Shown: one piece after another, positions 55,301-64,000 of the stretch
Layout: each line of letters opens with the position of its first letter
Position numbering within the stretch: position 1 is the stretch's first letter
Source: Anisakis pegreffii
Lineage: Eukaryota; Nematoda; Chromadorea; Rhabditida; Anisakidae
Length of the DNA: 64,000 nucleotides
NCBI GenBank assembly: GCA_035041965.1
Contig: JAPYMA010000943.1
Coordinates: 1-64,000 of the forward strand
Reading direction: 5' to 3'
Position numbers and translations under genes: made by a program
The notes under the pieces: model-generated
The model's database searches: none
Seen by the model: only the letters and a program-made list of their open reading frames with translations
Told to the model about the DNA's origin: nothing

Positions 55301-58135
55301 TCTAAGTGGTCAAAGGAAAGTTGTTCGAGTTATGACTAAAGAAATGAGACTGGAGATATCGAATGAATTTATCTGCCAGTGTGGGCGATTCCTGATCATT
55401 ACGTAGTGTTTGTTGAAGATAGCTAAAAATTTATGTTTCGGATTGAAACGATTTCGAAGAAGCCAAGTGAATTTTTTGTACGTTAATAGTAAGATTTATC
55501 GATGCTTTAAGTTTACGTTCATTTAACAGGGATTCTTTCAATAGTCGGAATTGCTTGAAACAAATATGAATATGAAATAGAATAAATACAGCTGTCTAAT
55601 GTGGAACTGAGTGGAATATTATCGCGCATTATGGTGTATCAATCAACGACATCGACTTCAGATGATATGTCTCTCATCTACCTGCGATGCGCTAATTACA
55701 TCTATTTTGATGTACGCGTAATTGTAAGCTTACCTTTAATACGCTGAAAAGTTTAAGAACATTAGAAGAATTGATGAAAACGTTGCAGGAAATTCCATTC
55801 CGAGTTACCCTACTCGAAGAGCGCAAGTAAATCCAGCAGTGCATTCGTCACTCGTTGCTTCACTGAAACTCATCATCAGTGCAGTCAGCTAAGCTAATAC
55901 CAGATCGATGAAACGGAACGAAATTGAATTAATTAACTCGAATCGATTTCAGATAAACGTGGAAGGCATCAACAATTGCTATACGCTATCAGGTGATAAA
56001 TGGTATCTGATCTCTATTCACTATCAGTAGGAAGCATTCAATCAATCAGACAGATTCACATGATGGCACGAAACACTTGAATGTTGGTAGTCGTCGTTCG
56101 GAGTAACATCGAGGAATTCAAGCGAGCAGATAAGGAACGATGCGATTTAAAGGCGCTACATTCAATTTGTTAGTGTTCTTGTTGGTTTTTTTACATGTTT
56201 GTTGCTGAATCGCTGTCGGCTAACAAGTTAATCAGATATAAAGACGACGAGCACACGATGACATTTGTGTGTGTAAATGTGAGCCAATGATAAATACCAT
56301 TATCATTCATTATTCAATAATATAGCACAAAGCTTTTTGCTTTTGGCTATGTAACGCAGCAATCGTCCTGAATAATTTGAATATAATATCGCCTAAATTA
56401 TATCCTATTCTCTTTTGCTTTTGCCTTTTCTGTATCATCCACTAGGCCTTCGTTTTGTTTGTTCTTCTCATTCACTTATGTCTTCTTATCGACATCCTAA
56501 TTCCAAATGAATAAATGAATCCTTTCATCCATATATCCATTGATCCAGTTAATGACCTAACTAAGTTAAACGTATCAATGACATTGTACACAATCCACAA
56601 TTCGGTTTCTAGCAAAACTTTCCGATGCGAAACTGGCTTATACGTTAATATCATTCATTAGTGATATGGGAATGTGTTCGCTCCATTTACTCGAAATTAT
56701 CAATGCAGATGAATGGTTTGCAAGAGATAATCGAACGTACCTAAATAGTATCATCTAAAAATAACATCGATTGTAAAAGCAACTAGTGAACGATGAAGGG
56801 TGAAGAATACCCATGTGAATTTGTTGCCGTCGCTATTCAACGTTCAATAATTTCATTATTTCACACGTCGTTTGCCGTTGTGTTCGTTCGTTCGTTTCGT
56901 CGTTCTCACTGCTATTGTCGAACATTTATTGTGGTTTTGTTGTGCCTTATTTATACTTTTATGCCTAGTTGCTCATCTGTTCCTTTTTTGAATGATACCT
57001 ATTCGAACTTCAACCTTATCAAATGCTAAACGATGACAGTATGATCGAATCGAATAGGATCGATCCTAACATAAGACTGTTGACGGCAAACAGACTCAAT
57101 ATGGTCGTCGTCGTCGCATATGCTTGCTTAATTCGTGATTATATGCGATGAATGAATTCATTATCTACACATTTATCTTCATTGTAATCTCATCAGCGCA
57201 TTCTTTTATATGGTTCTTGGCTCTCATATTGGTTTCATCTAATTATTGCCTCAATGCGCATTTATCATTTGTTATCCATCAATGTTGCGCAAATATCGTA
57301 AATGGCCAGTTTTGTTGAACGAAATGATTTACTGTTATCGCTAAACATAATAGCATTTGATGTATTCCCGATGCTGTGCAAAGGTTCGCAACGTTGAGTG
57401 CAGTGTTTGTTTCATTTGAATCGTCAATCAACAATTTGCGACCTGAATCCGTAATGAAAAAGCGGTCGTCTATTTTGAGACGTCTATTCAAAGAGACGCA
57501 TTCGTTTCATAAACTCAATTGTCGATTCTGATCTGTTCAACTCTAACGAATCCTGCTTGCTGAAGCACCATTCACACAAGCAATTTATTTCTTTATAATC
57601 CAATCATCCAAGACCGACCATTTATTATTCATTCATCTTGTTTTATTCATCTGCTCGGCTGGATTCTGTGATTGTTGAACTGAGATTTCGCTGAATCTGA
57701 TTTGAATTCGATCAAATTGCCTTGAATTGTGGATTTGTAATTGAAAAAAGCTTGCTTGTGCATTAGAGTGAATTCGTGGGCTCGGTTGCGACGAAACATT
57801 TTTCCATATGGATTAAGTCTGAGCACATTGATGGTTAGGTCGAAATCGCACTCATATGCGAAGAACGTATCATCCGTATTATAAGCAGTTTAGATGCCAT
57901 AATGGTTCCTAGTGAATCGCCGCAAACCACTGATAATACTCGCTTAACGAAACAAAAATGTGTTCGAGTTAGTGACAATTGCAAATGATTATTATTCTCG
58001 ACAATATCATTGATAATACCACTACAATATTATCATTTAAATTGGGTCACCTTTGAAATTATTGTAATTTTATTGTTATTCCACTTATTGTTCATACGTT
58101 ATTAACTTGAAAGCGTAAAGGAACCTAAGTTTCAG
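52313..58135. other. Intergenic AT-rich region between chd-1 and the K2P gene
   Basis: 5.8 kb without a gene I can support. It holds the chd-1 3' region, a TTA/ATT microsatellite at about 53780-53808, and a perfect inverted pair ATTGGTCG/CGACCAAT at 54936-54962. The open frame 54813-55130 (+, 105 codons) has no family signature, and its Cys and Tyr content looks unconstrained. The frame 56793-57029 (+) has one hydrophobic stretch but no channel motif. First exons and promoter of the K2P gene probably lie at the right end of this stretch; I could not locate them. Confidence 0.6.
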
Positions 58136-61100
58136 TTCTTGAAAATCGCTCTTCCACATCTTGGTCTCTATTTGTTTCTGTTCTTCTATTTACTTGGCGG
58201 AGCATGGACTTTTTCAAGGTGAATCGCTTTCGATCGATTCCTTGCATTTAGTTGTCATTTCAAGTTGTGTGAAAGCGTTTATCAAATGCATTATTCTGCA
58301 TAGTAGTTTTAGATTGGATTTTGAGATTATCTTCTTCGAAAGTGTTTCCATAAATATTCCAACACGCTAGCTCACAATCAGATCATAATCGCAAAGCTTT
58401 ATGAATTAACATTATCAGTTTAGCATTTACTTCATCGTCAGTATTTTACATTATCAGTATTGTTGTTGTTACTGTTGTTATCATGGTTGTATGATTTTAT
58501 TGGGTTCATTTAGAATTGAATCTTCACCAGATCATCTTCATCAGTTGGAGAAGCTGGAGCGTGTTCGAAATGTCTATCGTGAGATTGCAATTGCGGCCAC
58601 AGAGTCGTGCCCAGTCTCGTCGGAACTTGATCCTGACTTTAGATCGCAAATCTTCAACTCGCTATCGAAGTGAGTCCCTAAAAAAATTTTTTTCTCCAGC
58701 GATGTGATTTATTCGCCTCTGTTTAAGTCGTATTTATTTGTTTGTGTTCGGTTTGTTCAATCGCACAGACCATTCGAATTGAATTTGAACTGGAAATCCC
58801 CGTCTAACAGATACTAAATCGTCTCTTTTCATTGCACCGATATCCGTCATCCATTTTTTGTTCCAATTTGAAACGAATATGTTTTATCAGTTTTTGGTCG
58901 CTTTCCGTATCGTTCACATCTTTTTCGTTTTCGTCAATTGCTGAATTCTCAAGGGAGCACTAAAGCAATCCACACCAAAATAGAGCATGTTTGATGCGTT
59001 GTAAAGGGCGATTAGTTTTGTCGCAAAAATTTTGTGTTTTTTTAGTTGATTGATTGCGGTGGATAGGTTATTTGTGTGCTTCACGTTGATTTGCATTTGA
59101 TTTATTACCAATTATCAAAAGTTTCGTTTTCAAAAAAGAAAGAATGAAATTCCTCAGCCTCAAGAGATTTTTTTGGGGTAGAAATATTATCGAAGAAACT
59201 GAAGTTTTGATTGTGAATAATTTATGGTCTTGTGGATATGGTGAATGAATGTTTCTAGAATTGAAGTTCGATAGAAGTCATATTCAATTGATTGCTTCAC
59301 GATGAAATGTGAAGCAAATGTTGATTTGGGATATGCATAAGATTAGGATTATTCAATTACGAGTCAGTGATTGTGAGATGAATTTTTAACAGTGACTGAT
59401 TGAAAGATGAGAAAATGATAGCAGTTCATCTCACCAACGGTATTGACTGAATCCGTAGAAATCTAGCCAAATAGTCTTGGTTAGTAGCAGAGGTGAGTGA
59501 TATCGACGCGGAGTTTTCTCGGGATCCAAGTTAGCAGTTCTGTGAAACACATGCGATTTGCCCTGTTCTGTTGTCTATCCAGAGGGATTTGAGAGAGATT
59601 TGGATTTCATTGGCAGTTTGCTTGGTTGGACAGTAAAAAGCGAATGAATCTCTTTTTGGGTTATCCTCATTGATGGAAGGCCGTGAGTTCTGGTTGAATG
59701 CAGACGATGAGGTGGCTGACGAAGGGTTATTTGCACCTCGATGGTCTAAACTGCCATCGCTGTTGTATGCGTTATCGATACTTGTGAGTTAATTTGGTGA
59801 ACATGATCGTGAATCGCCTAAATATTCAATGTTGAACTCGTCGTATTCGATCACGTCCAATGATCGAATACAAGCACTGACATACACTGAAAACTCCTCC
59901 AAAATATGAATTCACGTCCAATCCATATTTTGCAGTTGTTTTCAGTACATTTCAAAATTTTCTGTGTATGTCAATTTGATATACATACGCTATTTCGAGT
60001 TCAAAATTTCATCTGTTCCACTTTATAACGTCTGACAGACTAGCAAAAATAAAAATTACGTTAGAGAATTTGGAGAATACATTCATAATCATTGTCCCAA
60101 GTGGCTCAAAAAATAGCTTATGGCCCGTCTCGTTTCTCCGCAAGATTTCATTAGATTCATTTCATTCTAGAGCTAGTTTAGTGATTACAAGCGATCGCAT
60201 TAGCACTACTTGAACTTCAGACCACAACTGGTTATACGTCTTCAACACCAGCAACTCTACTGGGTCAATGGGTTGCGATTGGCTATGGCCTTATCGGAAT
60301 ACCACTAATGGTGTTGGCTGCTGTTGATATTGGGCGCTTCTTGTCTGAGGTTGTTCTGAAAACCTATGGAAAGGTATTCGTTATTTTTCAATTCCAACAC
60401 AAAGTATTCGTTTCACTAATAATATGATATGATATGGCAGTTTATTGCCGAGTAAAAATATGTACAAGAAATAATACAGCATGAAAGGTGGAGCGCTCAG
60501 ACATCATGCCGGTTGGTTGAATAAGTAGAAAATAATAACAAATTAAAATAAAAAGGTTGAATAAATGATAGTGATTCAGATATAAATTCTGTGCTGTGAT
60601 ATATGATACAGTACAGCTATAGGGCATGTGTAACAAGAAAGTTCAACTATAGAAACTGTGTGAATGAGATGAGGAAGTTTAACTACGAATTAGAGAATAT
60701 TAATAAAGTTATAATAATAACAATACTAATGATAACAATAACAATGATAATGGTAACAATAGCAAGAGTAATGATGAGTGCACGCATTCAGTATCGCAAA
60801 CTTTGGGAAAGGTTGATGCGCGCTTGTGGGTGTGCTGAGAAGAAACGTCAAATTGTGGAACTGGTCGAAACGAAAGCAATTCAAGTACAGAGTCATACAT
60901 TGCGCAGGTTTGCGACGCAATTTTTTTGGTGTGCGTTTGCATTTCTGAATAAATTTCTCAGTGAGTTGTACTTCATGTATTCATCTCATATTCACATCGT
61001 AAAACTATCGGCTTTTGTTCATTCGCACACACCGTAATTGCCTTCAAAGTTTAGCGATTTCAGTGAAATTTCACGCTGAAATATTTTCGATGGTAACATT

Positions 61101-63463
61101 CAGATTTGATCCATGGATAATGTTGATCCATTGCATCAGTTTTGGGTAAATCTGTACTTGTTAAACAGTATAAAGAGTCGACATGAAACAAGGTGAATTG
61201 CCTAAATGTTGTGATTAAATGTGTGAAGCGAGTTTGAGTTGTTGAAGGTCATTCAAACGGAATCGACGTCGCAGCTATCGCCGTCGTTCAAAATCAGCCA
61301 ATACAAACTCGTCATCGACGGGTTCCGAGGCAAACACCGAACCGAAGAAACGTTTACCGTTATCGGTGAATGCCTCGATACTGTTGATCTTTTGTATGCT
61401 CGGTGGATTGGTTTACTTGGGTGCCGGTTAGTTTCATTTATATGTTCTAAATAACTTACGTGGATAGACATATTGTTATGTTATATGTTCTAAATAAGTT
61501 ATTTATGTTCTAAACAATAAGTTATGTTCTGAATAAGTTATGTATCTCAGGCAGTTTTGAACTGAACAGAATATTTTATTCACGTCAATAGACATTACTG
61601 CATTTAACATAGATACAAGGTAATGTCATTCATCTAACACAAATCGGTATAATATTTACATGTAATTATAATAGCATTTGCACAATATCCTGGCAACAAA
61701 CAGTGATATTCGATCATACAGATGAGAGTTTTGCATTATTGAATAAAAAGTACTGCGATGAGACTGTCACATTACTTTACTCCCTTATATGATGTTTTAT
61801 TCTCGTAATGATATGGTTGTTGATAGATACGGGTACTTCACTTACCATTGCAGTCGAAATTATTCCATGTTTTGCGATGTGCCTTCATCTTACTGCGATA
61901 ATAACTTGCTGGAGTTATTCACCTGATATTATCCATCTAATTGTTCATTTTGATGCTTTTGGTATGGATTAGGATTTGACTGAACCTAATTTAAGGAGGT
62001 CAAAAGACATTTATTGAAGCATTCTTCGTCACCTTCAATCTGGTTGCAAATCTGACCATGGCTGAAATGCCGAATGATTTGAATCACGTTCTGACGCTTT
62101 TCTACATTCTCATTTTTGTAACGTTTGGTCAGTTTATCATTTCATTTATTGTTTTCTGTACGCTCTTCTTGGCAATGTTATTCATCACTCAATTCATTGA
62201 TATCAATAACGATCATGGAAAATTTTTCAACATCTCTTATGAAGAAATCATCAAAATGTAAATTTTTAAAGGTCTTGCGGTGCTATCGATGTGCGGTGAG
62301 TTGGCTGCTTCAGAGTTAAAATCACTCTTCTTGAAGATACATTATTTCGGACGTAAGATTGATTGGAGGCGTAATCGACGAGATCAGTTGGAGGTATTTT
62401 AACTAATCAATTTCAATAGATATCAATGCATACATAATCATTTTTGCCGATGAGTTTAGAATGTATAGTAATAGAGAAACTCTAAGGACATTTTTTAACG
62501 CAAAAGTTCACTGTTTTCTTCCATTCAATTTATGCATTCAGTATTGCATCAGTTAATTATTTATATTCTGACAATGGTTTATTATCTACGCTGTCGGCTA
62601 TCTTTCTCATTTAATTATTTATTTGTAGTTACTTATTCATCATTATTTATGAAGCCTCTGCATTGATACAGTTTTAAATGGATTCAGGTTGAAGTACGTG
62701 AAATGTTGAAGATTATTGAAGCGATTCGTAAACGTCACCCGAATATCGGCAAAATCTCATCGGCCGATATTTTAGAAGTGAACGAATTTTTGCCATTATT
62801 TTTTGAAATCATTCAAATTTCTGAACTTGACACATGATTGATAATACCGATTGCTTGGCAGTTAATGATCTACCAATTTGAATTGAAATGCGATCAACAA
62901 AACATTTTTTAACCCTTCATTGGAAAAAAATGAATTTATTAACCCTCTTAACCTCATTACCTGACAACTCGAATGTATGTGCTTGCAATTGAATTATCAA
63001 ACAACACTAAACTGACCAACTATCATAACATTTATTTTTAAACTAACCATTATTTCATATTCACTTTTCAAAAAACATTTTCATCCATGACATTGAGAAT
63101 TATTCTAACATTGACAAATAACTAACCAACGAATGGAGAAAGATACCATCAGTTGAGGAAATGAGGACCAATTGAGGAAATTAGAAACATACGAATAAAA
63201 AAATACTCATCTGCATGAATCGTCTATTTAAGTAGATTGCATGCAACACAGTAAACTTACAGTATATGCATGAAATGAACGACGGTATACAAAGTGCAAC
63301 CATGTGCACAAAACACGAGCGGCGAGATACGATCGCGTTTATGCCGCAAACCATCGAAGCACTGAAATTCGCCGATGAGATGGATATGGATGAAAACCAT
63401 CGCACAATGTCACGAGTCGAATACGAGATCCATCATGAACCCATTGGACTGATCGATATCTGA
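58136..63463 (+). CDS. Two-pore-domain (K2P/TWK) potassium channel homologue with non-canonical filters, 5' end incomplete
   Basis: Plasma-membrane subunit of the K2P fold. Exons seen: 58136-58218, 58514-58669, 59680-59783, 60221-60373, 60792-60907, 61248-61426, 61996-62127, 62272-62393, 62688-62777, 63263-63463 (about 445 codons). Order: M1 (LPHLGLYLFLFFYLLGGAW), extracellular cap segment (QLEKLERVRNVYREI), P1 helix WSKLPSLLYALSIL, filter region TTTGYTSSTP, M2 ending GIPLMVLAAVDIGRFLSE, basic cytosolic loop (RNRRRSYRRRS), M3 (ILLIFCMLGGLVYLGAG), P2 region TFIEAFFVTFNLVANLTMAE, M4 ending GLAVLSMCGELAASEL, then KIHYFGRK. Canonical K2P filters are TIGYG and TIGFG; here they are TTGYT and NLTMA. 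The C-terminal exon contains RRDTIAFMPQTIEALKFADE and stops at 63461-63463. N-terminal exons before M1 are not located. The junction between 58669 (phase 2) and 59680 (phase 1) does not fit, so a short exon is missing or one border is wrong. All later junctions agree in phase. Confidence 0.82.
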
Positions 63464-64000
63464 CGATCATTCCAACAGTATCTGATACTAGTTTTGTTGT
63501 TGATGGTGTCATTAACTCGCGAATCTGTAACCAGAATCACCTCTATCTTTCCCTCTTGTTTCAATAGAGAGAGAGCCAGAAGCTTTACTGGCTTTGGGAA
63601 GTAAACCTCCGTTTCCTCGTCCAAAACTGCCTTTCGAATGGAGGAATTCGTGGTATTTTTCTCTCGATTAGAAGTTTTTGATATGTAATCTGGACGATTC
63701 TATCTCCATTTGTAATTGTTCAGGCGGAATGAAGGCCAATCGGTCGTGTGACCTGAAAATGTAAAATTTCGATTGGAAGTCTTTCGGGAGGGTTTCAGAG
63801 TGATTTGCGTTGTGATTTGACTGATTTTGGCCATATTTAGCGATCTTTTATGCAGTAACGAAAGACTGAGGGAAAGATGCGTTTTGTTTTGCTGCTGACC
63901 AAGTCGCACGCACATTGTTAGCCATCACCGAACTGTCACCAATGCTGTATATCTTAACAAGTTTGTGTATGTTTGTAAGAATTCCCGTTTGCATCTGGTG
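63464..64000. other. Downstream of the K2P gene; no feature recognised
   Basis: No AATAAA was noticed and no further exon is visible. Minus-strand open frames at 63433-63624 and 63700-63915 are short, and the first overlaps the end of the K2P coding exon. I see nothing that supports a gene before the window ends. Confidence 0.5.

Noticed and set aside
56793..57029. Open frame with a hydrophobic segment as a candidate N-terminal exon of the K2P gene
   Set aside because: The true M1 segment is at 58136-58218. This frame has no channel motif and no clear donor that would join it in phase.

Overview
The window is animal genomic DNA, most probably from a nematode. Coding exons are short and broken by many introns, from about 50 bp to 11.8 kb, with GT-AG borders and short TTTCAG- or TTAG-type acceptors. 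The K2P channel gene at the right end has the 'KIHYFGRK' post-M4 motif that I associate with worm TWK channels. I cannot name the species.

Layout. 1-6727 is the end of a satellite array: 28 full 238-bp units and a broken 29th, cut by the window edge. 7487-19565 (+) is an 11-exon gene for an ERp57/PDIA3-type protein disulfide isomerase (nematode pdi-3), with introns of 4.4 and 2.9 kb. 19566-23391 is intergenic and holds the probable leader region of the next gene. 23392-52312 (+) is a 32-exon gene for the chromatin remodeller CHD1, assembled by reading-frame continuity to 2280 codons plus stop. Its intron 13 (30287-42061, 11.8 kb) holds a complete second gene on the opposite strand (41139-31542): an EHD/dynamin-like GTPase without an EH domain. 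Intron 5 of that inner gene carries a 3.6-kb array of about 115 units of ~31 bp. 52313-58135 is AT-rich sequence with no gene I can support. 58136-63463 (+) holds the exons of a two-pore-domain potassium channel homologue whose two selectivity-filter positions are not canonical.

The genes do not form a pathway. PDI-3 acts in oxidative folding in the ER, CHD1 remodels nucleosomes, the EHD-like protein is expected to act on membranes, and the K2P protein sits in the plasma membrane. The tight link is structural: the nested gene inside the CHD1 intron.

Repeats are abundant: two tandem arrays with higher-order structure, two copies of a short terminal-inverted-repeat element (one with a perfect 8-bp target duplication), a fold-back element, four copies of a dispersed repeat, and several decayed local duplications inside CHD1 introns, including dead copies of CHD1 exon sequence. 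All exon borders come from reading frame, splice consensus and family conservation judged by eye. No alignment or transcript data were available.
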